From Streptomyces coeruleorubidus (GTDB taxonomy: Bacteria; Actinomycetota; Actinomycetes; Streptomycetales; Streptomycetaceae), in the NCBI RefSeq assembly GCF_008705135.1, contig NZ_CP023694.1, positions 6,981,001-7,045,000 of the forward strand: 64,000 bases of DNA. Reading direction: 5' to 3'. The notes below the pieces were generated by a model. It was not told the DNA's origin. It saw nothing but the letters and a program-made list of their open reading frames with translations, and did no database searches. This document shows, in pieces, positions 1 through 8,406 of the stretch (position 1 is its first letter; each line of letters begins with the position of its first letter). Made by a program: the position numbers and the translations under genes.

Positions 1-369
1 TACGTCGCGGGCAGCGTCACCGGCGACCTGTTCTACGACCGGCTCGCCCGCAACGCCTCCGACGACGACACAGGCCTCGACCTCACCGCGCTCGCCGCCC
101 TCCCGCCGGCCGAGCGGACCGCCGCCGTGACCGGGGTCGTCCGCGAGAAGGTCGCCGCCGTCCTGCACCTGGAGGAGGGCGACGAACTGAACCCGAACAC
201 CGAGTTCGTCTCCCTGGGCCTGGACTCGCTGATGGCCCAGCAGGTCAAGGCCGCCCTGGAGCAGGCGTTCCGGCTGCCCCTGCCGGCCTCGCTCACCCAC
301 GACCACCCGACCGTGCGGCAGCTGGCCCAGTTCCTCTGCGGGCAGCTCGAGCCGGTGCCGGCCGCCTGA
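1..369 (+). CDS. C-terminal end of a type I polyketide synthase (acyl carrier protein), 5' end outside window
   Basis: The frame is open from the first base and ends at TGA 367-369. The last ~80 residues form an acyl carrier protein with the phosphopantetheine motif GLDSL; the attachment serine codon is 226-228. It is followed by the usual helix and a DHPTV motif. The protein stops right after the ACP, so this subunit has no thioesterase or reductase domain at its end and chain release must use another protein. The ligase gene starts 18 bp downstream and the next four genes lie close together, so this is probably one operon. Seen: the ACP. Inferred: that it belongs to a modular PKS, because the upstream domains are not visible. 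Confidence 0.85.
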   Translation, partial: YVAGSVTGDLFYDRLARNASDDDTGLDLTALAALPPAERTAAVTGVVREKVAAVLHLEEGDELNPNTEFVSLGLDSLMAQQVKAALEQAFRLPLPASLTHDHPTVRQLAQFLCGQLEPVPAA

Positions 370-387
370 CGCACCTAAGGACGGATC

Positions 388-2004
388 ATGACTGACACAC
401 CCAGCGGCATACCGAGGGAGCGCTGGACGCTCACCCACTCCTCACGGGCCCACGCCGGCAGCCGGCCGGACCACCCGGCCATCATCTGCGAGGGCCGCGT
501 CACCACCTACGACAAGCTGCACCGCGACAGCAGCCGTGCCGCGCACGCCCTGCGCGCCGGCGGCGCGCGGCGCGGCGACCGGGTCGCCTACCTGGGGCGC
601 GAGTCGGAGAACTACTACGTGGTGATGCTCGCCTGCGCCAAGGCGGGCGCGGTCCTGGTGCCGGTCAACTGGCGGCTCACCCCGACCGAGGTGGACCACA
701 TCCTGCGCGACTCCGGCGCCGCCCTGATCTTCGTCGACGACGAGTTCTGGGACACCGTCGCCGCGGTGCGCCACCAACTGCCCGGTCTGCGGCGGGTGAT
801 CCGCGTCGACGGCACCGACGCCGACGGCGAACCCGCCCGCGGCGCGGGCCTGCCCGCCTGGGCCGCCGACCAGCCCGACTCCGAGCCGGTGCCGGGCACC
901 GGCCCCGACGACGCCGTGGTGCAGATCTACACCAGCGGCACCACCGGACTGCCCAAGGGCGCCGTCCTCGCCCACCGCAGCTTCTTCACCCTGCCGCACG
1001 CGATGCGCGAGCACGGCGTCGCCTGGATCGACTGGCTGCCCGACGACGTCAGCCTCATCTCGCTGCCGGGCTTCGGCGTCGCGGGCATCGGCTGGTTCCT
1101 GCACACCTTCAACGCCGGCGGCACCAACGTGATCATGCCGCAGTTCGACCCGCAGGAAGCGGTCCGGCTGATCCGCACCCACAAGGTCACCACCACCTTC
1201 GCGGCCCCCGCCATGCTCCAGATGATGGCCGTCGAACGCGGCGCGGGACCAGAGGCGTTCACCTCCCTGCGCAAGATCGCCTACGGCGCGGCGCCCATGT
1301 CCGAGACCCTGCTCAAGCAGTGCCTGGAGACCTACGGCTGCGAGTTCGCGCAGATCTACGCCAGTACCGAGACCGGCAGTGTGGCGGTGTGCCTGCCGCC
1401 CGAAGCGCACCACCCGGGCAGCCCGGTGCTGGACTCGGTCGGCAGGCCGTGCCCCGGCAACGAGGTCAAGGTGATCGGCCCCGACGGCGACCCCCTCCCG
1501 CCCGGGGAGATCGGCCAGATCTGCGTGCGCGCCCCGTCCCGGATGCTCGGCTACTGGAACCTGCCCGAGGCCACCGCGCGCACCCTGGTGGGGGAGTGGC
1601 TGCACATGGGGGACGCCGGCTACCTCGACGAGGACGGCTACCTCCACCTGTGCGACCGCATCAACGACACGATCATCGTCGCCGGGCAGAACATCTACCC
1701 GGCCGAGGTCGAGAAGGCGCTCGCCGCGCACCCGGCCGTGGCCGACGCCGCCGTCGTCGGCCTGCCCGACGAGCACTGGGGCGAGAGCGTGCACGCGGTC
1801 GTCGTCCTGCGCCCCGGCGCCGAGGCGCACCCGCGCGAACTGCTGCTCTCCCTGCGCGGCCGGCTCGCCGACTACAAGATCCCCACCGCCTACCACTTCA
1901 CCGACTCCCTGCCCCGCAACCCCTCCGGCAAGATCCTGCGCCGCGCGGTGCGGGAGCGGCTGACGGCACCGGCCCGGGACCAGCTGGCCGGCACGGTCGT
2001 ATGA
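388..2004 (+). CDS. Acyl-CoA synthetase / acyl-AMP ligase (ANL superfamily)
   Basis: A 538-residue adenylate-forming enzyme of normal family length. It has the P-loop motif YTSGTTGLPKG at about residues 181-191, YASTETG in the middle, the MGDAGYLDEDGYL hinge region, and NPSGKILRR near residue 511, whose Lys is the family's adenylation lysine. Such enzymes activate a carboxylic acid as acyl-AMP and pass it to CoA or a carrier protein. It sits between the PKS end and a monooxygenase gene with an AAGGACGG ribosome binding site before ATG 388, so it may load a starter unit or reactivate a released acid. Substrate and acceptor cannot be read from the sequence. Confidence 0.9.
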   Translation: MTDTPSGIPRERWTLTHSSRAHAGSRPDHPAIICEGRVTTYDKLHRDSSRAAHALRAGGARRGDRVAYLGRESENYYVVMLACAKAGAVLVPVNWRLTPTEVDHILRDSGAALIFVDDEFWDTVAAVRHQLPGLRRVIRVDGTDADGEPARGAGLPAWAADQPDSEPVPGTGPDDAVVQIYTSGTTGLPKGAVLAHRSFFTLPHAMREHGVAWIDWLPDDVSLISLPGFGVAGIGWFLHTFNAGGTNVIMPQFDPQEAVRLIRTHKVTTTFAAPAMLQMMAVERGAGPEAFTSLRKIAYGAAPMSETLLKQCLETYGCEFAQIYASTETGSVAVCLPPEAHHPGSPVLDSVGRPCPGNEVKVIGPDGDPLPPGEIGQICVRAPSRMLGYWNLPEATARTLVGEWLHMGDAGYLDEDGYLHLCDRINDTIIVAGQNIYPAEVEKALAAHPAVADAAVVGLPDEHWGESVHAVVVLRPGAEAHPRELLLSLRGRLADYKIPTAYHFTDSLPRNPSGKILRRAVRERLTAPARDQLAGTVV

Positions 2005-2041
2005 CACCGCGTCAGCCACCACGGACAGAAAGGCGTCGCCC

Positions 2042-3046
2042 ATGAACGGGCCCCTGCACGTCGGCATCCTGCTGCCCACCCGGGAACAGGCCATCAACGG
2101 CACCTACGCGGCGGCCCCGCTGCTGGGCTTCGCCCGGCAGGCCGAGGCCCTGGGATTCGACTCCCTCTGGGCGGGCGACTCGCTCACCGCCCGCCCCCGC
2201 CTGGACCCGCTCGTCGTCCTGGCCGCCGCTGCCGCCGCCACCGAGCGGATCACCGTCGGCACCGCCGCCCTGACCCCGGCCCTGCGCCACCCGTTGATCG
2301 GTGCCAACATGGTCGCGAGCCTCAGCCACGTGGCCGCGGACCGGCTGGTCCTCGGGCTCGGCTCCGGCTTCCCCATGCCCGAGACGGAGGAGGAGTTCGC
2401 CTCGGTCGGCGCCAGCTTCCACGGCCGCGTCGGACGCCTCGACGAGATCACCGCCCTGTGGCGCACGGCCTGGCGCGCCGGACAGGAGGGCGAACCGGCC
2501 GACTTCCAGGGCAGGCACTGGCAGGCCGACCACCTCGACCGGCTGCCCTCCCCGGCCACCGCCGGCGGCCCGCCGCTGTGGCTGGCGGGCAGCGACACCC
2601 CCAAGGTGCTCGCCCGCGCCGCCACCCGCTACGACGGCTGGCTGCCGTTCCTGCCCGACTCAGACGCCTACGGCCGGGCCCGCCGCCGGATCGCCGAGCT
2701 CGCCGAGGAGGCCGGCCGCCCCGCCGGCGCCGTCACCCCCGCCCTCTACGCGACGATCACGGTGAACCGAGACGAGCGGGCGGCCGAGGCCGAACTGGAG
2801 CACTACATCAGCCACTACTACGGCCGCTCCCTCGACCAGATGCGCACCATCCAGGCCTACGCCTGGGGCAGCGCCGAGAAGTGCGCCGAATGGCTCGGCG
2901 GCTACGTCCGGGCCGGCGCCCGCCACCTGGTCCTGAGGATCGGATCGCTCGACCCGGAACCGCAGTTGAAGGAGATCGCCGAGGTGCTGCTGCCCGCGGT
3001 ACGCGCCCTCGGCCCGTCCACCACCGTGGGGAGTACACAGTCGTGA
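2042..3046 (+). CDS. LLM-class flavin-dependent monooxygenase (luciferase-like)
   Basis: A 334-residue luciferase-like protein. The N-terminal half shows the TIM-barrel pattern of the family: a conserved GFDSLWAGD strand, then AAAATERITVGTA, then RLVLGLGSGFP. Family members use reduced FMN or F420 to oxygenate or oxidise a substrate. Homologues occur as tailoring enzymes in polyketide clusters, so a post-PKS oxidation is likely. The start ATG follows an AGAAAGG-type binding site. Its stop TGA (3044-3046) overlaps the GTG start of the thioesterase gene (3043), which points to translational coupling. Whether the cofactor is FMN or F420 cannot be decided from sequence alone. Confidence 0.88.
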   Translation: MNGPLHVGILLPTREQAINGTYAAAPLLGFARQAEALGFDSLWAGDSLTARPRLDPLVVLAAAAAATERITVGTAALTPALRHPLIGANMVASLSHVAADRLVLGLGSGFPMPETEEEFASVGASFHGRVGRLDEITALWRTAWRAGQEGEPADFQGRHWQADHLDRLPSPATAGGPPLWLAGSDTPKVLARAATRYDGWLPFLPDSDAYGRARRRIAELAEEAGRPAGAVTPALYATITVNRDERAAEAELEHYISHYYGRSLDQMRTIQAYAWGSAEKCAEWLGGYVRAGARHLVLRIGSLDPEPQLKEIAEVLLPAVRALGPSTTVGSTQS

Positions 3047-3867
3047 CCAGTACCACCAGCGCAACGGACACCGGCGCCACCGTCACCGCCGGCAGCCAGA
3101 TGTCCCGTGCGGGCCAGTGGTTCCACCCGGTGGAGCCCTCGCCCGACGCCTCGATCCGGTTGTTCCTGCTCCCGCACGCGGGCAGCGGCGCCATCATCTA
3201 CCGGGACTGGGAGAGCCTGCTGCCGCCCGACATCGCCCCGCAGGCGGTGACCCTGCCAGGCCGTCACAACCGCCGGGAGGAGCCGACGTACGAGGAGTTC
3301 TGGCCGCTGCTCGAAGCCCTGCACGAGGCCGTGCTCGACGACCTGGACGACCGGCCCTTCGCGTTCTTCGGGCACTGCCTCGGCGCCCAGCTCGCGTTCC
3401 GGCTGGCCATCCGCATGGAGGAGGAGGGCGGCCCGGCGCCCGTCATGGTCGGCATGTCCGGCTGGTCGCCCGTGGGCTTCTTCCAGCCCACCGAGGAGCA
3501 GAGCCGGATGCCCGAGTCCGAGCTCGTCGAGTGGATCAAGAAGCTGGGCTCCTTCCCGGCCGAGATCTACGACAACCCCGAGATGCTCGCCCTCGTGGTC
3601 CCCGCGCTCCGCGCCGACCTCAGGGTCGCCGCCCAGTACGTCGACGACGGCGCCGGGGTCGCCTGCCCGCTCGCCTCCTACGGCGGGCGCTCCGACCCCC
3701 TGCAGGAGGAGCCGGACGCCATGACCCACTGGGCGGGACGCACCCCCAGCTACCTCGGCCACAACGAGTACTCCGGCGGCCACTTCTACATCGACACGCA
3801 CGCCCAGGCCGTCACCGCCCACTTCGCGCACCGCCTGCAGCGGATCGCCGCCCACCACGCGCGCTAG
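3043..3867 (+). CDS. Stand-alone (type II) thioesterase with Cys nucleophile
   Basis: A 274-residue alpha/beta-hydrolase of the type II thioesterase family. The oxyanion region reads LFLLPHAGSGA and the nucleophile elbow reads GHCLGA, with Cys112 (codon 3376-3378) where most homologues have Ser (GHSMG). The acid lies in GGRSDPL and the base in SGGHFYID. Type II thioesterases remove stalled or wrong acyl groups from carrier proteins; because the PKS end here has no in-cis thioesterase, this enzyme may also release the product. GTG 3043 overlaps the upstream stop by four bases. A long same-frame extension upstream is antisense-free shadow of the monooxygenase gene and was not used. An internal ATG 57 bp into the gene is an alternative start. 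Confidence 0.88.
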   Translation: MTSTTSATDTGATVTAGSQMSRAGQWFHPVEPSPDASIRLFLLPHAGSGAIIYRDWESLLPPDIAPQAVTLPGRHNRREEPTYEEFWPLLEALHEAVLDDLDDRPFAFFGHCLGAQLAFRLAIRMEEEGGPAPVMVGMSGWSPVGFFQPTEEQSRMPESELVEWIKKLGSFPAEIYDNPEMLALVVPALRADLRVAAQYVDDGAGVACPLASYGGRSDPLQEEPDAMTHWAGRTPSYLGHNEYSGGHFYIDTHAQAVTAHFAHRLQRIAAHHAR

Positions 3868-4089
3868 CGCCGCGGCAGGCATCGTTCGCCCCGTCGCGAC
3901 GCCCGGCACGCCCTCTCGGCGCACCGGCCGCAAGCCTAAGTACGTCCAGTACGAGGGCTTCCGGCCGGCACGCCGAGAGCACGCACCGGACGCCGCTCCT
4001 TCACGGGCGAACGTCGCCTGCCGCGGCACCAGCGCCCCGACCGGAGAGTCGACCGGCCGGCCTTCCCGGCCACAGCACCAGCGCGGCAC

Positions 4090-4120
4090 CGGGAAGGCGC
4101 CCCGCCACGGCGCCTTCCCG
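4090..4120 (+). terminator. Strong stem-loop terminator behind the thioesterase gene
   Basis: CGGGAAGGCGCC (4090-4101) pairs perfectly with GGCGCCTTCCCG (4109-4120) around a 7-nt loop. It lies about 220 bp after the thioesterase stop and before the P450 promoter. There is no T-tract, as is common in Streptomyces. Confidence 0.75.
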
Positions 4121-4191
4121 ATCTGCACCACACCCCCAGCACCGGCCCCACACGAGTTCCCCGGGGGTTCCACAGCGCGGTCGGCCCTCGT

Positions 4192-4223
4192 GTCAGCGCC
4201 GTGTCAGCGGACTGCGCGACAGT
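4192..4223 (+). promoter_or_regulatory. Putative SARP box and -10 element of the P450 operon
   Basis: GTCAGCG occurs at 4192-4198 and again at 4203-4209, exactly 11 bp apart. GACAGT (4218-4223) follows after an 8-bp gap. Heptamer repeats with an 11-bp period, the last 8 bp before the -10, are the known layout for SARP-activated promoters. The P450 start is about 100 bp downstream. The same layout recurs in front of the kinase gene. Confidence 0.6.
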
Positions 4224-4320
4224 GGCGCACGACCGTCCGCGGCGTTGGACGGGACACCACCCATGTCCCCACCGCCCCGGCGGCGTCAGCGCGTCCGAGT
4301 CCGACCACAGAGGAAAGCCG

Positions 4321-5574
4321 GTGCCCGTAGTCCACCTGCCTGCCCCCTCACCCCTGGAGGCCGACGTGTCGCTCGCGGACCACACCGATGTCCTGGACTG
4401 GCCCTTCGCCCGCACCGAGGACGGAGACCCGCCGCCCATCCTGGCGGAACTGCGCAACGCGCCCCCCTGCGTGGTGCGCCTCCCGGCGGGAGCCGCCGAG
4501 TCCCGCCTGGCCTGGCTGGTGACCCGGTACGCCGACGTACGGCAGGCGCTGGGCGATCCCCGCCTCAGCGCCGACGAACGGCTGCCCGGCGCCCCGGTGC
4601 GCATCCAGGTCCCGCCCGGCGGGAACCCGAGTTCCTTCCTGCGCCTGGACGACCCCGAGCACGCCCGGCTCCGCCGCATGATCCAGACCGAGTTCACCGC
4701 GCGCCGGGTGAAGCGGCTGCGCGAACCGGTCCAGCGGCTGGTGGACGAGCTGCTGGACGAACTGGAGGCACTGCCCCGGCCGGCCGACCTGCACGCGGTG
4801 TTCTCCCGCGCGCTGCCGACCCTCGTCATCGCGCGGCTGCTGGGCGTTCCGGAGGAGGACTCCGCGTTCTTCATCGAGAAGACCCGCGTCACCATCTCCC
4901 AGGAGGACCCGGCGGTCTCCCTGGCCGCCTTCGAGGAGATGTCCGAGTACCTGGCCAAACTGGCGTTGCGCAAGCTGGAGAGCCCTGGTGACGACCTGAT
5001 CAGCCGCCTCGCCGTCAACCACCACGCGAAGGGCGACATCACCCTGGACGAGCTGGTCGGCATCGCCCGGCTGGTCCTGGTGGCCGGACACGAGACCACC
5101 ACCAACCAGATCGCCCTGAACATCCTGGCGCTGCTGCGCGACGACGACCTGCGGGCGCGGGTGACCGCCGACGACGGCGCGCTCATACCGAACTTCATCG
5201 AGGAGTCGATGCGCTACTGGTCGATCTCCCAGGACGCGATGGTCCGGCTGGCGGTGGAGGACCTCGAACTCGGCGGTGTGGCCGTCTCCAAGGGCGACGC
5301 CGTCGTCATCTCCGTGCCCGCCGGCAACCACGACGAGTCGGTCTTCGCCTGCCCGCACCGGATCGACCCGCACCGCGACACCAGCGGCCACCTGCAGTGG
5401 GGCTTCGGCCCGCACTACTGCCAGGGGGCCCCGCTGGCGCGGCTGGAGATGGAGCTGTCGCTGCGCTCCCTGCTGCGGCGCTTCCCGAACCTGCGGCTGG
5501 CGGCCGACCCGCGCACGGTCTTCCGCCGCGGCACCGTCTTCCACGGGGTGACACACCTTCCCGTGACCTGGTGA
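4321..5574 (+). CDS. Cytochrome P450
   Basis: A 417-residue soluble bacterial P450. The I-helix oxygen-activation motif AGHETT is at residues 255-260, the K-helix ExxR at 295-298 (ESMR), and the heme loop WGFGPHYCQG carries the axial Cys367. The first position of that loop is Trp instead of the usual Phe. The frame is open further upstream, but GTG 4321 was chosen because AGGAAAG lies 4-10 bp before it. As the first gene after a putative SARP promoter and upstream of an exporter, it is probably a tailoring hydroxylase or epoxidase of the polyketide. It needs ferredoxin partners that are not encoded here. Confidence 0.93.
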   Translation: MPVVHLPAPSPLEADVSLADHTDVLDWPFARTEDGDPPPILAELRNAPPCVVRLPAGAAESRLAWLVTRYADVRQALGDPRLSADERLPGAPVRIQVPPGGNPSSFLRLDDPEHARLRRMIQTEFTARRVKRLREPVQRLVDELLDELEALPRPADLHAVFSRALPTLVIARLLGVPEEDSAFFIEKTRVTISQEDPAVSLAAFEEMSEYLAKLALRKLESPGDDLISRLAVNHHAKGDITLDELVGIARLVLVAGHETTTNQIALNILALLRDDDLRARVTADDGALIPNFIEESMRYWSISQDAMVRLAVEDLELGGVAVSKGDAVVISVPAGNHDESVFACPHRIDPHRDTSGHLQWGFGPHYCQGAPLARLEMELSLRSLLRRFPNLRLAADPRTVFRRGTVFHGVTHLPVTW

Positions 5575-5634
5575 CCGGCCACGGTACCGGCACCACCGGC
5601 CAACCACCCGAAATGATCGAGAAACGGAGTCGTC

Positions 5635-7107
5635 ATGACTTCTGAGACAAGCACGGAAGTCGTCGTCGAGGGGCGTGCGCCGACGCCCCCCGGCGGCGCA
5701 CCGGCCGCCGCCCCCTCGGCCGGTGCCCTCCTGGTGGTGCTCGTGGGCACGTTCATCACGGTGCTGGACTTCTTCATCGCCAACGTGGCCGTCCCCGCCA
5801 TCAAGGCCGACCTGGGCGCCAGCGCCGCCCAGGCCCAGATGTTCGTCGTGGGCTACGGCGTCGCCTTCACCGCGGGACTGATCACCGGCGGCAGGCTCGG
5901 CGACCTCTTCGGCCGCCGGCGGATGTTCACGCTCGGCATGGTGCTGTTCATGCTGGCCTCGGCCGCGTGCAGCCTGGCACCCACGGCGACCGTCCTGGTC
6001 GTCGCCCGCATCGCCCAGGGCGCCGCCGCCGCGCTGATGGTGCCGCAGGTGCTCGGCATCATCGGCACGGTGTACACCGGCGCCGCCCGCGACCGCGCCT
6101 TCAACGCCTACGGCCTGGTCATCGGAATCGCCGGCGTCTTCGGCCAGTTCATCGGCGGTGCCCTGATCACCGTCGACATCGCGGGACTGAGCTGGCGGAC
6201 CATCTTCCTGATCAACGTCCCGCTGTGCCTGGTCTCCCTGGCCTTCGTCGGCCGCACGATCCCCGAGTCGCGCGGTGAGGGCGGCACCCGGCTGGACCTC
6301 GTGGGCGCCCTGCTGGTCACGGCGTCCCTGGGCATCATCGTCTTCGCGCTGCTGGAGGGCCAGGAGAGCGGCTGGCCGCTGTGGGTGTGGGAGGCGCTGG
6401 CCGGTGCGGCCGTCCTGCTGGCGGTGACCGTCTGGCACCTGCGTCGGCGGGCGGCGGCCGACCGGGGCCCGCTGATCGAACCCGCCCTGTTCAAGGGCCG
6501 GGTGTTCTCGGTGGGGCTGGCCGCGACGGTGGTCTACTTCCTCGCGATGGGCTCCTTCTTCTTCGTGCTGGCCCTCTACCTGCAGCTGGGCCGGGGCCTG
6601 TCGCCCTTGGAGTCCGGGTCCGTCTTCCTGGCCCTGGGCGCGGGCTACTTCGGCGCCTCGGTGGTGTCGTCGCGCAAGGCCGCCTCGGTCACCGCCCGCA
6701 GGGTGGCCGTCGGCCCGCTGACCCTCGCGATCGGCTACGCGGCGGTCGCCCTGACCGCCGACCGCCTGGACACGACGGGACACGTGCTGTGGCTGCTGCC
6801 CGCCCTCCTCGTCGCCGGGCTCGGCATGGGCCTGACGACCGGCCCGCTGACCAACCTGGTGCTGGGCGCGGCCGTGCCCGAGCACGCGGCCTCCGCCTCC
6901 GGACTGCTGAACACCGCCCAGGAGGGCGGCGCGGCCGTCGGCGTGGCGATCGCCGGTGCGGTCTTCTTCCCCACCCTGGCCGACGCCGGCGGCTCGGCGG
7001 GCGCCTACCCGCACGCGTTCGCCGTCACGCTCGTCCCGCTCATCGCCCTGGGACTCCTGGCCTCCGCCCTGGTCCTGGCGGCGCCGGGCCGCACCGCACG
7101 GCACTGA
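5635..7107 (+). CDS. MFS drug exporter, DHA2 (EmrB/QacA) type, 14 membrane segments
   Basis: A 490-residue membrane protein with about 14 hydrophobic segments. It has the MFS motif A (GRLGDLFGRRR) after segment 2 and a motif-C-like GIAGVFGQFIGG in segment 5, which marks proton-driven drug exporters. The first 30 residues are a hydrophilic Ala/Pro-rich extension. It follows the P450 gene by 60 bp and precedes a hydrolase homologue by 30 bp, so the three are probably co-transcribed. Its likely job is export of, and self-resistance to, the cluster product. Confidence 0.92.
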   Translation: MTSETSTEVVVEGRAPTPPGGAPAAAPSAGALLVVLVGTFITVLDFFIANVAVPAIKADLGASAAQAQMFVVGYGVAFTAGLITGGRLGDLFGRRRMFTLGMVLFMLASAACSLAPTATVLVVARIAQGAAAALMVPQVLGIIGTVYTGAARDRAFNAYGLVIGIAGVFGQFIGGALITVDIAGLSWRTIFLINVPLCLVSLAFVGRTIPESRGEGGTRLDLVGALLVTASLGIIVFALLEGQESGWPLWVWEALAGAAVLLAVTVWHLRRRAAADRGPLIEPALFKGRVFSVGLAATVVYFLAMGSFFFVLALYLQLGRGLSPLESGSVFLALGAGYFGASVVSSRKAASVTARRVAVGPLTLAIGYAAVALTADRLDTTGHVLWLLPALLVAGLGMGLTTGPLTNLVLGAAVPEHAASASGLLNTAQEGGAAVGVAIAGAVFFPTLADAGGSAGAYPHAFAVTLVPLIALGLLASALVLAAPGRTARH

Positions 7108-7137
7108 GGGTCCCCACCACCAAGGAAGGCAGGCGTC

Positions 7138-7968
7138 ATGCCGTACGTCACCACCCGGGACGGGACCCGGCTCCACTGCACCGACTGGGGCGAAGGACGT
7201 CCCGTGGTGCTGCTCAGCGCCGCCATGGCGGACTCGCGGATGTGGGAGTTCCAGGCACCGTTCCTGGCCGGTCAGGGGCTGCGCTGCGTCACCTACGACC
7301 GGCGCGGCACCGGGCGCTCGGACGTCCCCTGGAGCGGCTACGACTACGACACCCTCGCCTCGGACCTCGCCGACCTGCTCGACCACCTCGACCTGCGGGA
7401 CGTCCTGCTGGTCGGCTACGCGGCGGGCGGCGGTGAGGCCGTGCGCTACCTGTCCCGGTACGGCGCCGGGCGGGTGGGGAAGCTGGCGCTGGTCGCCTCG
7501 ACCACGCCGTTCCTGCTGCGCGCCCCGGACAACCCGGACGGCCTGGAGATGGCGCTGTTCCAGGAGATCGAGAAGGCCATCCGGACCGACCGGGCCGCCT
7601 GGCTGAGATCACTGACCTGGCCGTTCTTCGCCGGCCCCGAGGCGGATCCGGCGAGCACGCCGCTCTCGCCCCGACTGGCCGAGTGGCTGACGGACCTGGC
7701 CATGGACACCTCGCCGCGGGCCGCCACGGAGATCTACCGCACGTTGTTCACCACCGACCAGCGAGCGGAGACGGCGGCCGTCCGGGTGCCCACCCTGGTC
7801 GTCCACGGCACCGCCGACCTCGGGGCGCCGTATCCGCTGTGCGGTCCCCGCACCGCGGAGCTCGTTCCCGGCAGCACCCTGCTGACCTACGAGGGCGCGG
7901 CCCACGGCCTGTTCGCCACCCACGCCGACCGTCTGAACGCGGACCTGCTGGCTTTCGCCAAGCAGTGA
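7138..7968 (+). CDS. Alpha/beta-hydrolase-fold protein lacking the nucleophile (chloroperoxidase-like)
   Basis: A 276-residue protein clearly of the non-heme chloroperoxidase branch: DRRGTGRSD follows the second strand, and the acid (VHGTAD) and base (GAAHGLF) positions are kept. The nucleophile elbow, normally GFSxGG, reads GYAAGG, with Ala95 (codon 7420-7422) in place of Ser. The oxyanion HG motif after the first strand is also changed (LLSAAMADSRMW). It is therefore unlikely to be a classical esterase or haloperoxidase. It might be a non-hydrolytic cyclase, lyase or binding protein in the pathway. A good GGAAGGCAGG binding site precedes ATG 7138, and the reading frame is intact. Confidence 0.85.
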   Translation: MPYVTTRDGTRLHCTDWGEGRPVVLLSAAMADSRMWEFQAPFLAGQGLRCVTYDRRGTGRSDVPWSGYDYDTLASDLADLLDHLDLRDVLLVGYAAGGGEAVRYLSRYGAGRVGKLALVASTTPFLLRAPDNPDGLEMALFQEIEKAIRTDRAAWLRSLTWPFFAGPEADPASTPLSPRLAEWLTDLAMDTSPRAATEIYRTLFTTDQRAETAAVRVPTLVVHGTADLGAPYPLCGPRTAELVPGSTLLTYEGAAHGLFATHADRLNADLLAFAKQ

Positions 7969-7993
7969 CCGCGAGGGCGGGGCCTCCCGCGTT

Positions 7994-8023
7994 GCCGCCG
8001 CCCGGCCCCGGCCGGGCGGCGGC
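7994..8023 (+). terminator. Stem-loop terminator after the P450/exporter/hydrolase-fold operon
   Basis: GCCGCCGCCCGGCC (7994-8007) pairs perfectly with GGCCGGGCGGCGGC (8010-8023). It starts 26 bp after the stop codon. Confidence 0.7.
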
Positions 8024-8284
8024 CGGGCATACCGCCCGGCCCGCGCCCCGCCCTCCCCTCGCCCCCACTCCCGACCCACCTCGCACACGCGCCTCACACG
8101 CCCGCGGACCGGGGCGCCGGGGCATGACCGCGGGCGCGGCGCCCGCAGTCACGCCGAGGGTGCCCGTGGCGCCCGGCCCGGCGCACCGCGGGCGTCCGCG
8201 GCGGGCCGGGCGTGCCCTCGGCCCCGCGTCCCCATGCCCGGCGTGTCCCTGCCCTGCCTCCCCGTGCCCGTGCGCCTCGTCGGC

Positions 8285-8327
8285 GTCAGCCGCACGTCAG
8301 CGCTGTGACAGCGGTCGGCGGCAGAGT
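8285..8327 (+). promoter_or_regulatory. Putative triple SARP box and -10 element of the kinase operon
   Basis: GTCAGCC (8285), GTCAGCG (8296) and GACAGCG (8307) are three heptamers exactly 11 bp apart. CAGAGT (8322-8327) follows after an 8-bp gap, in the position of a -10 hexamer. The kinase start lies about 80 bp downstream. This matches the arrangement before the P450 gene. Confidence 0.65.
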
Positions 8328-8406
8328 CGATGTCGTGGGTCCGGAGCCGCAGGCGCGGCCCCGGCCCCGGACCCGCCGGCGCCGTCCCACGAAGGAGTAC
8401 GCCCGC

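Larger units (their letters stand above)
3868..4320. other. Gene-free interval between the PKS-end operon and the P450 gene
   Basis: I see no gene here. The interval holds a perfect 12-bp stem-loop terminator (4090-4120) and, close to the P450 gene, two direct heptamer repeats with an 11-bp period (4192-4209). Confidence 0.7.
7969..8406. other. Gene-free interval before the kinase gene
   Basis: Very GC-rich and without a supportable gene. It contains a 14-bp stem-loop (7994-8023) just after the hydrolase-fold gene and a triple heptamer repeat promoter (8285-8327). Confidence 0.65.

Noticed and set aside
442..2103. 553-codon minus-strand frame opposite the acyl ligase
   Set aside because: Antisense shadow; composition and lack of motifs contrast with the clear ANL motifs on the plus strand.
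3117..4991. 624-codon plus-strand frame across the thioesterase, terminator and P450 genes
   Set aside because: Arg/Pro/Ala-rich shadow frame crossing a strong terminator; the thioesterase and P450 frames carry all motifs.
4348..7386. A 1012-codon open frame on the minus strand
   Set aside because: It lies antisense to the P450 and exporter genes, has a repetitive Gly/Asp/Gln/His-rich composition typical of GC-rich shadow frames, and has no known domain.
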